This document shows, piece by piece, positions 7,685 through 16,061 of a stretch of DNA of 26,200 nucleotides. Below the pieces are notes generated by a model that ran no database searches, was not told the origin of the DNA, and worked only from the letters and a program-made list of their open reading frames with translations. Origin of the DNA: Planctomycetota bacterium (GTDB lineage Bacteria; Planctomycetota; Planctomycetia; Pirellulales; Pirellulaceae); the NCBI GenBank assembly GCA_024277285.1, contig JAJRVM010000348.1, positions 1-26,200 of the forward strand. The letters are read 5' to 3'. The translations under genes and the position numbers were made by a program. How positions within the stretch are numbered: position 1 is the stretch's first letter; each line of letters starts with the position of its first letter.

Positions 7685-8650
7685 ATGGACGTAAATACGA
7701 TACATCACCTCGACTGCCTCAAAGGGCTTGGCCAGCTTGCCGATGGTTCTGTCGACCTCGCGTTTGCTGACCCGCCGTTCAACATTGGCTACGACTACGA
7801 CGTGTACAAGGACCGACGCGGGTCGAACGACTATCTGGATTGGTGCCGTCAGTGGGTTGGCCAAGTTGTACGTGTGCTGAAGCCCTCCGGCACGTTTTGG
7901 CTTGCGATCGGCGACGAGTATGCTGCCGAGCTGAAGGTGATGATGCAGCGCGATTTCGGTCTCACCTGCCGAAGTTGGGTCATCTGGTACTACACGTTCG
8001 GTGTCAATTGCAAGGCGAAATTCAGTCGCTCGCACGCTCACCTATTTCACATGGTGAAGGACGCCAAGCAGTTCACGTTCAACGCCGATGCGATCCGCGT
8101 CCCCTCAGCCCGGCAACTCGTATACGGCGACCGCCGCGCCAACCCTCGTGGACGACTCCCTGATGACACATGGATATTACGGCCACAAGATCTACCGGAA
8201 GGCTTTCGAGCCGACGACGATACGTGGTACTTTCCCCGAGTCGCTGGAACTTTCAAGGAACGTGCCGGCTGGCATGGGTGCCAAATGCCCGAACAATTGC
8301 TGGGACGAATCATTCGAGTGTGTTCAAATTCCGGCGACTTAGTGCTGGACCCCTTCGGCGGCAGCGGCACGACGCTGGCGGTAGCGAAGAAGCTGGAACG
8401 ACAATTTGTCGGGTTTGAACTCTCGGAAAGCTATGCTCGCAGCATTCGTGATCGTTTGAATCGCGTTGACTCGGGCGATCCGCTGGACGGTGCTCCCGAG
8501 CCGCTCGTGAGCGTCCCGGACACGACCAACGGACGGCGTCTCGATGAAAAAACCGGGCGGCGCGCCGGTGCCAAATCGTCGTCGGCTAAATCGTCGTCGG
8601 CTAAATCGCCGTCGGCCAATCAACGCGATTTGCCGGGCTTAGATTCGTGA
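7685..8650 (+). CDS. Orphan site-specific DNA methyltransferase, beta-class (N6-adenine or N4-cytosine)
   Basis: Transfers a methyl group from S-adenosylmethionine to an exocyclic amino group in DNA. The catalytic motif IV, DPPF, lies at residues 29-32 and the SAM-binding motif [10 protein letters not shown], at 222-230. The order catalytic motif, target-recognition region, then SAM motif defines the beta class. A variable region (about 105-205) would set the target. No restriction endonuclease or specificity subunit lies beside it, so it probably marks DNA for regulation or replication control. The C-terminal tail (about 285-321) is low-complexity and contains three AKSxS units encoded by a 15-bp tandem repeat, perhaps a disordered linker. 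The 5-bp run upstream of the ATG lacks a clear Shine-Dalgarno. Confidence 0.92.
   Translation: MDVNTIHHLDCLKGLGQLADGSVDLAFADPPFNIGYDYDVYKDRRGSNDYLDWCRQWVGQVVRVLKPSGTFWLAIGDEYAAELKVMMQRDFGLTCRSWVIWYYTFGVNCKAKFSRSHAHLFHMVKDAKQFTFNADAIRVPSARQLVYGDRRANPRGRLPDDTWILRPQDLPEGFRADDDTWYFPRVAGTFKERAGWHGCQMPEQLLGRIIRVCSNSGDLVLDPFGGSGTTLAVAKKLERQFVGFELSESYARSIRDRLNRVDSGDPLDGAPEPLVSVPDTTNGRRLDEKTGRRAGAKSSSAKSSSAKSPSANQRDLPGLDS
8570..8614 (+). repeat. In-frame 15-bp tandem repeat, three copies
   Basis: Units at 8570-8584, 8585-8599 and 8600-8614 follow the pattern GCTAAATCGTCGTCG with one or two changes. They encode [10 protein letters not shown] and AKSPS in the methyltransferase tail. A repeat of this kind can change copy number without breaking the frame. 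Confidence 0.9.
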
Positions 8651-8670
8651 GATGACATTCAAGACGTCAC

Positions 8671-8717
8671 GCCAAGTTGCGGAGACGCGAAGGTCGTTTT
8701 GCCTTTCGCGTCTTGGC
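8671..8717. terminator. Strong hairpin between the methyltransferase and isomerase genes
   Basis: GACGCGAAGG (8684-8693) pairs with CCTTTCGCGTC (8702-8712) with one bulge, and GCCAAG (8671-8676) with CTTGGC (8712-8717) extends the stem. The loop, not the 3' side, carries the T-run, so classical Rho-independent termination is uncertain. The CGCGGAGACGCGAAGG flavour resembles the arms of the dispersed repeats at 4254 and 25896. Confidence 0.45.
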
Positions 8718-8754
8718 ACGTCGGCGTGGGAAACTAATGAACGAGGAAGACGAA

Positions 8755-9579
8755 ATGAAATTCGCGATCTGCAACGAGACGTTTCAGGATTGGCCACACG
8801 AGCGAGCGTTCCGTTTGGCGCAAGAATGTGGTTACACCGGTATCGAATTCGCCCCGTTTACTCTGGGGGCCAACGCGACTCAGATCACTCGAGAGACTCG
8901 CGAACAGATCCGCCGGCTATCGGATCAGTACGAGTTATCGCCCGTCGGTCTGCATTGGCTGCTCGCCAAGACCGAAGGCCTTTACCTCACGTCACCCGAC
9001 ACCGAAGTGCGGCGCCGGACATCCGGCTACTTCGTACAACTTGCCGAATTGTGTCGTGATCTGGGCGGGCGACTGATGGTGCTGGGCTCGCCACAACAAC
9101 GCAACTTACTTCCGGGCGTCACACACGAACAAGCGATGGAGTACGCGGCGGATGTGCTGCGAGGCGCGTTGCCTGCCTTCGTCGACTGTGACGTCACTTT
9201 GGCACTCGAACCCCTCGGCCCGGCCGAGGGTGACTTTATGCTCACGGCCGAGAGCGCAATTCAGCTCGCCCGCACGCTCGATTCGCCCAACATTCAGCTC
9301 CACCTCGACGTCAAAGCGATGTCGAGCGAAGACAAGTCGATTCCACAGATCATCGCCGACTCGGCCGACTACCTCGCTCATTTCCACGCCAATGATTCCA
9401 ACAAGCGGGGACCGGGGATGGGGGACGTCGATTTCGTACCGATCTTTGCGGCGCTCAAACAGATCGGCTACAAGGGCTGGGTGTCGGTCGAAGTCTTTGA
9501 CTACGAACCGGGCGTGGAGCGACTGGCTCGAGAGAGTATCGCCTATATGCAGCGATGCTGGAAGCAAGTCAACGCCTAG
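8755..9579 (+). CDS. Sugar phosphate isomerase/epimerase family protein (AP-endonuclease-2-like TIM barrel)
   Basis: A 274-residue cytoplasmic TIM-barrel protein of the xylose-isomerase-like superfamily. Probable metal ligands sit where the family places them: Glu152 (LALEPLG), Asp185 (HLDVKAM), His209/His211 (HFHAND) and Glu246 (VSVEVFDY). The start at 8755 is supported by GAGGAA at 8743-8748, six bases upstream. Earlier in-frame starts at 8677 and 8737 add an Arg-rich leader encoded inside the preceding hairpin and are less likely. No sugar transporter or kinase is adjacent, so the substrate is unknown. D-psicose/D-tagatose epimerase-like, inosose dehydratase-like or hydroxypyruvate isomerase-like activity are all possible. 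Confidence 0.88.
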   Translation: MKFAICNETFQDWPHERAFRLAQECGYTGIEFAPFTLGANATQITRETREQIRRLSDQYELSPVGLHWLLAKTEGLYLTSPDTEVRRRTSGYFVQLAELCRDLGGRLMVLGSPQQRNLLPGVTHEQAMEYAADVLRGALPAFVDCDVTLALEPLGPAEGDFMLTAESAIQLARTLDSPNIQLHLDVKAMSSEDKSIPQIIADSADYLAHFHANDSNKRGPGMGDVDFVPIFAALKQIGYKGWVSVEVFDYEPGVERLARESIAYMQRCWKQVNA

Positions 9580-9585
9580 GAGGCT

Positions 9586-9623
9586 GTCCGGTTACTAACG
9601 ACATGGCGTTTCGCGAGCCGGAC
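9586..9623. terminator. Possible shared terminator hairpin between convergent genes
   Basis: GTCCGGTT (9586-9593) pairs with AGCCGGAC (9616-9623), including one G-T pair, around a 22-nt loop. It fills the 50-bp gap between the convergent isomerase and ferredoxin genes. There is no T-run, so the call is tentative. Confidence 0.35.
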
Positions 9624-9629
9624 CGCCAC

Positions 9630-10028
9630 CTAGACACCCGCCTTCAGTTCGGCCAAGTGCTGAGCGGTCCCGACCAGACGGTCCCAGTTTTCGTAGATGT
9701 ACTGCGGCGGTCCACCGATTTGCGCCACCACCTGAGCCACTTGCTCGGTGGGCACCATTTCGATCGCATCCCAGGGACAGACGACCAATTCGTACGGGTT
9801 CGTCTTCTTTTGAGGAATATGGACGCAGACCTCACAGCCGACGCATCGTTCGAGATCAATTTCGCACCACGACTGGTTACCCTTCAGGCCTGGTGTTCCA
9901 GGCAGCGTCAAGAGCGTGATGCAATCAACAGGGCAGACCTCAAGGCAAGACTCGCATCCGGTGCAGTTGTCAGCATTGATGACGGCCAGCTCTTTCGGCA
10001 GCTTCTTGCGAGGACCCTGTTTTGCCAT
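9630..10028 (-). CDS. 2[4Fe-4S]-type ferredoxin with an insertion in the second cluster motif
   Basis: A 132-residue soluble electron carrier. The first motif, C22-x2-C25-x2-C28-x3-C32-P, is canonical. The second begins normally, C62-x2-C65-x2-C68, but 15 residues (including HIPQKKTNPYELVV) separate C68 from the final C84-P, where three are usual. Two additional cysteines (C36, C55) are present, and a 48-residue tail with no cysteines follows C84. The start is the ATG at 10028, behind GAAGGAAAG; an upstream TTG or GTG-type extension lacks support. It follows lysA on the same strand, with 100 bp between them, and no oxidoreductase lies beside it, so its partner is unknown. Iron-sulfur binding is confident, while cluster count and geometry need experiment. 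Confidence 0.9.
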   Translation of the reverse strand: MAKQGPRKKLPKELAVINADNCTGCESCLEVCPVDCITLLTLPGTPGLKGNQSWCEIDLERCVGCEVCVHIPQKKTNPYELVVCPWDAIEMVPTEQVAQVVAQIGGPPQYIYENWDRLVGTAQHLAELKAGV

Positions 10029-10128
10029 GAATGTTCTTTCCTTCTGTCGAGGTTGCCCGATTATAGAAACTGATCGGCTGGGATCCAACCGGTTCTCCGC
10101 CGAATTTATCCTGTTTCATGCGGACCTT

Positions 10129-11403
10129 TTAGTCACCGGGGACGGCTTCGCCTGCGATCAGGTCATCGAGCGTCTGGCGTGCCCGAATCAGATGAGGTCG
10201 GCTGTCACGGATCAGGACTTCGGCCGCCATCGGCCTGGAGTTGTAGTTAGACGACATGACGAATCCGTAGGCACCGGCACACTCAATCACGACATAGTCA
10301 CCGACTCCGGCAGCAGGCAGCGGGCGAGACGCCACGAAACCGCCTTCTTCTTGGGTGAAGATGTCACCCGACTCGCATAAGGGTCCGCCCACGACAACAG
10401 GGTGAACCAGGTCACTGTTGCGACGCCCCGACGCGGGTGAAACGGCCATGGGATGGTAGGCTCCGTAGAGGATGGGTCGAGCCAAGTTGTTGAATCCGGC
10501 GTCGAGAAGATAAAAAAGGTTCTTCCCCATCTGCTTGACGGCTCGAATCTCGGCGATCAGATATCCACTCTCGGCAACCAGGTAGCGACCGGGTTCGATT
10601 TCTAAGCGAATCGGATGTCCAAAGTCGTTGACGAGACGCTGACGGACGTCGTTCCAGAGTGCATAGTAGCGTTGCAAATCGACTCGCTCGTCACTCGTTT
10701 CGTAGGGAATCGGCAGTCCCCCGCCGGTGCTAATCGTCGTGACGCTTCGCCCGACCTGCCGCACGACGGATTCCATGGCGCCACAGACGTGCGCCAAATG
10801 CTCAAGATCGGTTCCCGACCCGATGTGCATATGGACACCGGTAACCGACAGGCCACACCGATCAGCGCGCCGCAGGCAATCATCGATGTCACCGTGCCAG
10901 ATGCCGTGTTTCGATTGTTCGCCCCCGGTATTCGTTTTTTGGCTGTGTCCGTGACCGAACCCAGGATTGACTCTTAACGTCAACTCGCGTCCCGGGGCCA
11001 ACGCGCCCAGTTGATCGATCATGTCGGGCGAGCCGACGTTGACCGAAATCCCCAGATCGGCGCACGCTCGCAGCGCCTCATGGTCGAAAACATCAGCCGT
11101 ATAGACGATTGGCGGCGGATCTCCGTGTAGCATGTACCCGGCCTTTTGCGCCCGGAAGATCTCGCCGGCACTGACGGCGTCGACCAGCACGCCCTGCCGT
11201 CGAACCACGTCCAGGATGGCGATGTTCGAACAGGCCTTCTGAGCATAGCGAATACAATCAAACGCTCGAAGCTCGTCGATACGTTGCAAAATCACCGATT
11301 CGTCGTAGATGTAAGTGGGCGTTCCGAACTGTCTCGCCAATTCGTTGACGCGCACTCCGCCAATGTCTAAACGAATCAGCGAATCTGCATTGAGCGTGGC
11401 CAT
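10129..11403 (-). CDS. lysA: Diaminopimelate decarboxylase (PLP, fold type III), LysA family
   Basis: Converts meso-diaminopimelate to L-lysine, the last step of lysine synthesis. From the ATG at 11403 the product has 424 residues. The PLP lysine is Lys56 in RYAQKACSN (common form YAxKAN). HIGSG lies at 193-197, GGGLPIPY at about 227-234, the EPGR phosphate-binding motif at 270-273, and the catalytic cysteine motif GPLCESGD has Cys343. The C-terminal region has the family GAYGFVMSSNYNSRP stretch. A longer frame to 11487 adds 28 Arg-rich residues without family support. Related carboxynorspermidine or other basic amino-acid decarboxylases share this fold, but the GPLCESGD motif favours LysA. 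Confidence 0.93.
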   Translation of the reverse strand: MATLNADSLIRLDIGGVRVNELARQFGTPTYIYDESVILQRIDELRAFDCIRYAQKACSNIAILDVVRRQGVLVDAVSAGEIFRAQKAGYMLHGDPPPIVYTADVFDHEALRACADLGISVNVGSPDMIDQLGALAPGRELTLRVNPGFGHGHSQKTNTGGEQSKHGIWHGDIDDCLRRADRCGLSVTGVHMHIGSGTDLEHLAHVCGAMESVVRQVGRSVTTISTGGGLPIPYETSDERVDLQRYYALWNDVRQRLVNDFGHPIRLEIEPGRYLVAESGYLIAEIRAVKQMGKNLFYLLDAGFNNLARPILYGAYHPMAVSPASGRRNSDLVHPVVVGGPLCESGDIFTQEEGGFVASRPLPAAGVGDYVVIECAGAYGFVMSSNYNSRPMAAEVLIRDSRPHLIRARQTLDDLIAGEAVPGD

Positions 11404-11514
11404 GGCGTGTGCCTTTCGAGAGCGAAGCTGCCGCCGAGCCTCACGCGTTGTCGACAGAAGTGAACGCAGAACCGCCAAGTCCCGCAACAGGGCCGCAATA
11501 CAAAGCTGCCGAGC

Positions 11515-13149
11515 CTAGAAGCCGCCGCCCATGGTGACCATCTGACCTGCTTGGCCAAGGAGCTTTAGAACACCCGCTTCCAACTCGAAACGATACAAGA
11601 CGCTGTCGCCTTCGACCGCCGTTCGAATGCGAATATGGTCTTTTCCATCGGCACTGGCCACGATCTGAACCAGCGCGTCGACCATCGGATTCGCTTCGAC
11701 CGACTGGGCGAATTTGAGGACCGACAGAAGACTGATTTCCAAGTGGAAAGGTTCGATGGCTTGCGGACCGCTCGCGGAATCGTCGATCGACTGCTTCAGG
11801 TAATCCAATCCATCTGTGCCAAGTGCCAAATAGGCGCTACTTTCAGCGACACCGACGCAAATGTCCAGCGTGTCGCCGAGCACCTTGCGAAGGTACTCGT
11901 CTTCAGGAATGGGTACGGCCAGTGTATGAAAGCGAACACCCGCATGTTCGGCGGCATTGAATTCAACGCTCGAAAACGAAAACTCAGGTTCGTTTTCAGC
12001 CATGGCCACCAGTTGTTTGACCGCTGATTCCACTTCACTACCACTAGACACATGGCTCGCGGCGATCAGCGTGAAAGCCTTCGGTTCGAGGATGACCGAC
12101 GCACACGAATCGAAGTTCCCAGTCTTGACGGTACTTCGAACGATCTTGAAAAAAGTTCGAACGAGCTCAGTGGCAGCCGTCCGAGTTGAATCGTCCAGAT
12201 TGCCATCCTTGTCGATTTGTGCGATCGTTGAACGTTCAAATTGGTCCACGCTTCGCACGGCCTCGTCGACTTGGTCGGGCATCAGAACACTGGCCATATT
12301 GGCACGAATCGCCGCGTCCTTCGCAAGAAACCCACCATAGCGAGTCTTCGTGTCGCGACCAGCGTCCAGGTGCTTGGCCATTTTCGTACCGGGCTTGACC
12401 TTGAGCACCATTTCGAAATGCGTACTTTGCTGCGCCGGACTGATCTGCCATCCGACCGTCAGCGTGTCCGTTTCTTGAATGACCTGCCTCAGTTGGTCGA
12501 CGGCATCCGCCATCTGACCAGCCGTCGCGTCGTCGGCACCGGCACGCCCGTTCTCGAGGCCCTGACGAATCTGGCTAATCGCCATCTGCTTGTACGGTTC
12601 GGGAACATTCTTGATGTAAGCACGGATGCCAATGTCGTATTGCTTGTCCAGCCCGTCGAGCAGCTTGGTGGGGTCTTCCGGCAAATCATTGAGCGAGTCC
12701 TTTGTCTGAGCAAAGAAGGCCCAACCGGATTGCTCCTTGACGAACATTGGCTGTGGCCCCTGAAGCTCCCTCACGCCGTCGCCCGCGTCGATCGGCTCGC
12801 CCAACTGCCCTTCGACCTGACTCAACAGCGCATCCAAGTTCGTGACGGGCAAGAATCCAAGCGGTTTGATCTCGGTCTGATCGATGGTCACCACGACACC
12901 GATCGGCTGCTTGCCGTTCACATTCTGAAAATAGGCTTTGACCTGCGGCATGAAAAACTGCCCAAGTCCCTGCATTCCGCTGGCCGAGAGGAGGTAATCA
13001 ACATCCGACAAGAGCTGTTCCGATGGCTTCAATGAAATGACGGCGATCGTCTCGGCCGCACGGGCGTGACTGGCGGCAAAGGTTAACGCCACAAACAACG
13101 CGACTTGAAGTGGGCGAACGCGAACGAGTCCCCTGAATGACTGCACCAT
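11515..13149 (-). CDS. Large secreted protein of unknown function
   Basis: A 544-residue protein beginning with a typical signal peptide (basic n-region MVQSFRGLVRVR, hydrophobic core LQVALFVALTFAAS, cleavage near HARA-AE). I do not recognise a family. The mature protein mixes alpha and beta predictions, with stretches such as LLSDVDYLLSASGMQGLGQFF near the N-terminus and repeated acidic helices, and no catalytic motif or membrane anchor. The start at 13149 is well supported by AGGAG seven bases upstream; a longer frame to 13230 would precede the signal peptide. It lies between infA and lysA on the same strand, more than 100 bp from each, so it is probably its own unit. Being exported and large, it could be a cell-surface or periplasmic protein. 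Confidence 0.8.
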   Translation of the reverse strand: MVQSFRGLVRVRPLQVALFVALTFAASHARAAETIAVISLKPSEQLLSDVDYLLSASGMQGLGQFFMPQVKAYFQNVNGKQPIGVVVTIDQTEIKPLGFLPVTNLDALLSQVEGQLGEPIDAGDGVRELQGPQPMFVKEQSGWAFFAQTKDSLNDLPEDPTKLLDGLDKQYDIGIRAYIKNVPEPYKQMAISQIRQGLENGRAGADDATAGQMADAVDQLRQVIQETDTLTVGWQISPAQQSTHFEMVLKVKPGTKMAKHLDAGRDTKTRYGGFLAKDAAIRANMASVLMPDQVDEAVRSVDQFERSTIAQIDKDGNLDDSTRTAATELVRTFFKIVRSTVKTGNFDSCASVILEPKAFTLIAASHVSSGSEVESAVKQLVAMAENEPEFSFSSVEFNAAEHAGVRFHTLAVPIPEDEYLRKVLGDTLDICVGVAESSAYLALGTDGLDYLKQSIDDSASGPQAIEPFHLEISLLSVLKFAQSVEANPMVDALVQIVASADGKDHIRIRTAVEGDSVLYRFELEAGVLKLLGQAGQMVTMGGGF

Positions 13150-13384
13150 TTTGGCTCCTAAACCGTCAATACCTTCAATGAGTTGGATTACGTTGGACCT
13201 GGAGTATTCTACCTCTGGTTTCCAGCTCAAGTTTCAACAAACCGTCTGTCCTGCCCGACCGTCACAGACTGACTCGATACGATCAAGTGGAGATTCGCGC
13301 CGTCCGCGCGTCACTGTGGCTTCTGGCCAGCAACGACGGATGAAAACCTTGGTTTCCGCTGATGGAAAGCACGGCCTCTTGCCG

Positions 13385-13403
13385 GCGAATCTCGTGCCGA
13401 ACA
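13385..13403 (+). repeat. Dispersed 19-nt repeat word, copy 2
   Basis: GCGAATCTCGTGCCGAACA matches 36-54 exactly, and the similarity continues with ATTGGC after two or three bases. The hairpin arm seen at 60-103 is not conserved here. The 341-bp gap 13150-13490 holds no gene that I can support. Confidence 0.8.
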
Positions 13404-13490
13404 CAATTGGCCGGTATCCGCTGCCACCCAATGTGAGGTCGAGTGGGGACCACCTAGAAAGCCGCGCACGATCGATATGGGTGCGCCCCG

Positions 13491-13712
13491 CTATCGCTCG
13501 CGGTAGACGATTCGTCCCTTGGTCAGATCATAAGGCGACAACTCAACCTTGACCCGGTCCCCCGGAACGATACGGATAAAGTGTTTTCGCATCTTTCCAG
13601 CAACGTGTGCGAGCACTTCGGGGCCATCGTCGACCTGGACACGGAACCGCGTGTTCGCCAACGCCTGCGTCACCGTTCCTTCGACCTCTAGAGCTTCTTC
13701 TTTTTTTGCCAT
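13491..13712 (-). CDS. infA: Translation initiation factor IF-1
   Basis: A 73-residue S1/OB-fold protein that binds the A site of the 30S subunit during initiation. It matches the IF-1 pattern throughout: [18 protein letters not shown], then the [20 protein letters not shown] core, [20 protein letters not shown] and the R-rich end. The start at 13712 gives the family's usual length; an in-frame GTG/ATG at 13739 would add nine residues. The sequence before the ATG resembles that before the ferredoxin gene (both end AACATTCATGGCAAA). A good promoter lies about 60 bp upstream, so it is probably transcribed alone. Confidence 0.97.
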   Translation of the reverse strand: MAKKEEALEVEGTVTQALANTRFRVQVDDGPEVLAHVAGKMRKHFIRIVPGDRVKVELSPYDLTKGRIVYRER

Positions 13713-13770
13713 GAATGTTTCCGTGTCGGGTTCTCCCAATCCGCCAACAAGATCGTCAAACGGTGCATAA

Positions 13771-13798
13771 ACTATAACAGGTATGGGACTTGGGTCCA
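13771..13798 (-). promoter_or_regulatory. Probable sigma-70-type promoter of infA
   Basis: On the minus strand a -10 box TATAGT (13771-13776) lies 16 bases after TGGACC (13793-13798), a four-of-six match to TTGACA. The predicted transcript starts near 13764, leaving a leader of about 50 nt before the infA ATG. Confidence 0.45.
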
Positions 13799-13815
13799 GA
13801 GGTCCGCATGTACGC

Positions 13816-15012
13816 TCAATCCCTTCCGGTACGTGTCAGGGCGTCAAGTCCGGCTCGCAGCGACTGCCAGACCCACTCTGCCGACTCGGTACCGATCGAC
13901 AGCCGGATCGTTCCCTCATCGATACCCAGATCCGCCCGTTGCTCGACGCTCAGCCCACGGTGGCTGGTCGACGCCGGATGACTGCACGTGGTGGACATCT
14001 CGCCGAGCGACGGGCAGAACGGTATTTGCGAGGCGGCGTGCATGAACTGCCGAACCGCGTCTCGTCCTCCGTTGAGCGCAAACGTCACCATGCTCCCCCC
14101 CTGTCCCAATTCCAGAATCCGCTTGGCGATCGGCCAATCGGGATGATCCGAGCGGCCAGGGTACACGACTCGATGAACCGCGGCGTGCGAGCTCAGTCGC
14201 TCGGCAACCTCCACGGCGTTGGCGCTCGCCCGCTCCATCCGCAGATGAAGCGTGGAAAGGCCGCGACAGGCGAGCCAGTCGTCGAACGGACTGCTACTCA
14301 TTCCCCACATCGACAGCGTGTCTCGAAACTCGGCGAGTCGATCATCGCGACCGCACAACAGACCGAGCATCACGTCGCTATGACCGTTGATCATCTTGCT
14401 GATGCTCTCGACCACATAATCGGCACCATGACGGAAGGGTTGACACACGACGGGCGTGGCAAACGTATTGTCGACCAGCAGGCGAGCGTCGGTGGCATGC
14501 ACGAGATCGGATAATTCGGCGAGGGGTGTGATCCGCAACATCGGATTGGTCAGTGTCTCGACCACGACCAGCCGAGTGTTTGCGCGTAGCGCCCCGCGAA
14601 CGGCGTCCGGATCGAGCGTATCCACGACCGCTACTTCGACTCCCAATCGTGGCCACTGCTGGGTCAACAACTGCATCGTGCGGCCGTAAAGCTGTTCGCT
14701 CACGACGACATGCTGCCCGGCTCGAAGTAGCGTGAGCGTCGCGACCGCAATCGCCGACATACCGGTGCTGGTGACGACCGCCCATCGGGCGTCATGAAGC
14801 CGCCGACATTTTTCGGCCAGCAGTTCGGCGTTGGGGTGCCCGTCACGCTGATACGCGAATCCGGCCTCCTGGCCTCCGAGCAGTGCCTCGGCCTGCTGAG
14901 GGTTGTCGCATCGGTAGACGGACGCCGGAAAGATTCCCGGCACCAGTCCCCGCGTCGCCCCCGGCCCAACCGTCATTGGACTCGGGCACTCGTTGTCCAA
15001 ACGCTTTGACAT
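13816..15012 (-). CDS. Cys/Met-metabolism PLP-dependent enzyme (cystathionine gamma-synthase/lyase-like)
   Basis: A 398-residue fold-type-I PLP enzyme. The cofactor lysine is Lys206 in [15 protein letters not shown], matching the family S-x-[TS]-K-x-x-x-GHSD signature. Asp181 ([10 protein letters not shown]) would bind the pyridine nitrogen, STGMSAI (82-88) the phosphate, and Tyr54/Arg56 in [11 protein letters not shown] complete the neighbouring subunit's site, where the usual pattern is YSRxxNPT. The reaction could be cystathionine gamma-synthase, gamma-lyase, O-acetylhomoserine sulfhydrylase or methionine gamma-lyase; sequence alone does not separate them. The ATG at 15012 fits the family start. 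No S-adenosylmethionine riboswitch pattern is visible upstream, although a strong hairpin (15058-15094) is. Confidence 0.9.
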   Translation of the reverse strand: MSKRLDNECPSPMTVGPGATRGLVPGIFPASVYRCDNPQQAEALLGGQEAGFAYQRDGHPNAELLAEKCRRLHDARWAVVTSTGMSAIAVATLTLLRAGQHVVVSEQLYGRTMQLLTQQWPRLGVEVAVVDTLDPDAVRGALRANTRLVVVETLTNPMLRITPLAELSDLVHATDARLLVDNTFATPVVCQPFRHGADYVVESISKMINGHSDVMLGLLCGRDDRLAEFRDTLSMWGMSSSPFDDWLACRGLSTLHLRMERASANAVEVAERLSSHAAVHRVVYPGRSDHPDWPIAKRILELGQGGSMVTFALNGGRDAVRQFMHAASQIPFCPSLGEMSTTCSHPASTSHRGLSVEQRADLGIDEGTIRLSIGTESAEWVWQSLRAGLDALTRTGRD

Positions 15013-15057
15013 AGCGGAACATGCCGCCTGAGAAGTGGCGATCCAGAGCGGGCATTC

Positions 15058-15094
15058 AGGGGACGTTCAGCGGAAATCTACCGAACAGTCCCCT
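15058..15094. promoter_or_regulatory. Strong leader or terminator hairpin upstream of the PLP enzyme
   Basis: AGGGGACGTTC (15058-15068) pairs with GAAC-A-GTCCCCT (15083-15094), eleven pairs with one bulged base, around a 14-nt loop. It lies between the csp stop and the PLP enzyme start on the same strand. There is no T-run, so it may be a leader structure, not a terminator. Confidence 0.5.
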
Positions 15095-15182
15095 TGATCA
15101 GACCCGTACGACGAGAGAATTCATGTCGACTTCAATCGGGCAAGTTGCAAACCAAGTTGCCGATCAGGTTTACGCACTGGCC

Positions 15183-15380
15183 TCACGCGACCGTAACGGA
15201 CTCCGCACGAGGTCCCTTGGGACCATGGCCTTCCGTATACTCGACCGTCTGGCCTTCCTTCAACGACTCGAACGTCGTGCCCTCCACCGACGACGAGTGA
15301 AAGAAGAGCTCACCGCGCTGCCCAGCAATAAACCCAAAACCCTTGTCCGAAACCAATTTCTTAATTACGCCCTGTGCCAT
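15183..15380 (-). CDS. Cold-shock protein, CspA family
   Basis: A 65-residue single cold-shock domain that binds single-stranded RNA or DNA as an RNA chaperone. RNP1 is KGFGFI (residues 13-18) and RNP2 is LFFHSS (about 25-30), both intact. The rest, including VEGTTFESLKEGQTVEY and the final GPRAESV, matches the family. The ATG at 15380 has AGGAG about nine bases upstream; an in-frame start at 15452 would add 24 hydrophobic residues not found in the family. The gene follows infC by 117 bp on the same strand. Its upstream region contains a hairpin (GATGCGAA paired with TTCGCATG, around 15424-15449) and a T-rich stretch that could form a structured leader. Confidence 0.95.
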   Translation of the reverse strand: MAQGVIKKLVSDKGFGFIAGQRGELFFHSSSVEGTTFESLKEGQTVEYTEGHGPKGPRAESVTVA

Positions 15381-15475
15381 CCAAAATGCTCCTATGTGGA
15401 AAAAAAGTTTGAGACAAACGAGCATGCGAAAAAACAGGTATTCGCATCTCAACTGTCTCGCCGTGCACGTATGCC

Positions 15476-15499
15476 GATGAGCTCGTCTACGAACTCATC
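15476..15499. repeat. Near-perfect palindrome at the infC stop codon
   Basis: GATGAGCTCGTCTACGAACTCATC pairs with itself at eleven of twelve positions with one C-A mismatch. It overlaps the infC TGA at its edge. It may help end the infC transcript, although no T-run follows. Confidence 0.5.
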
Positions 15500-16055
15500 A
15501 GCTTGGTGGTTCCTGTTGGGACGTTCGAGGACTGATCAACACGGAAATCGAACGCTTGCTCTCCATACGCGGGGGCGCTTCCGCGTTGCCCACGTCTTTC
15601 AGCTCTTCGATAAACCCTTTGAGCAGCTCGCGCCCTCGGTCGTGATGCGCGTTCTCGCGACCCCGAAATAAAATATTGACTTTTACCTTATGTTTACGCC
15701 GCAAGAACGATCGAGCCTGCTGAAGTTTGAAATCGATGTCATGCCGATCCGTTTTGGCTCGAAGTCGTATCTGCTTGAGTAACGTGCGCTGACTCGCGGA
15801 ACTCGCACGCTTCTTGCGCCGCTCGTACAACGCCTTACCGTGATCCATGATACGACAAACCGGCGGGGAACTATCCGCACTGACCTCAACCAAATCGAGT
15901 CCGGCTTGAGTGGCAAGCTGCATCGCCTCGGGGGTCGGCAAGACCCCCAGCATCTTCCCCTCGTGATCGACGACCCTCACCTCCGGAACACGAATACGTT
16001 CGTTGATTCTCGTCTTGTCAGCAGCAGCTCGTTGGCCCTGTGGTCTTGTGGCGAT
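15498..16055 (-). CDS. infC: Translation initiation factor IF-3, with an ATC start codon
   Basis: IF-3 prevents premature 70S formation and checks start-codon choice. From the ATC at 16055 the product has 185 residues, within the family's usual 170-185. It includes the conserved N-terminal segment RINERIRVPEVRVVDHEG at residues 16-33. A start at the GTG at 15980 (160 residues) would cut into this segment and lacks a ribosome-binding site. The ATC has a perfect AAGGAG six bases upstream, and the first in-frame stop upstream (16074-16076) lies behind that site, with no ATG, GTG or TTG between. E. coli infC likewise uses a rare AUU start, for autoregulation by IF-3. The usual partners rpmI and rplT are absent; a cold-shock gene follows instead. 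Confidence 0.9.
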   Translation of the reverse strand: MATRPQGQRAAADKTRINERIRVPEVRVVDHEGKMLGVLPTPEAMQLATQAGLDLVEVSADSSPPVCRIMDHGKALYERRKKRASSASQRTLLKQIRLRAKTDRHDIDFKLQQARSFLRRKHKVKVNILFRGRENAHHDRGRELLKGFIEELKDVGNAEAPPRMESKRSISVLISPRTSQQEPPS

Positions 16056-16061
16056 TGTATT

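Noticed and set aside
12241..13035. 264-codon plus-strand frame
   Set aside because: It is antisense to the secreted protein gene, which has a signal peptide and ribosome-binding site; the plus-strand frame has neither.
13783..14514. 243-codon plus-strand frame
   Set aside because: It is antisense to the PLP enzyme, whose catalytic lysine motif is intact.
15013..15182. Possible SAM riboswitch before the Cys/Met PLP enzyme
   Set aside because: The conserved SAM-I or SAM-II core words are not visible. Only a hairpin is present, and it is reported as such.
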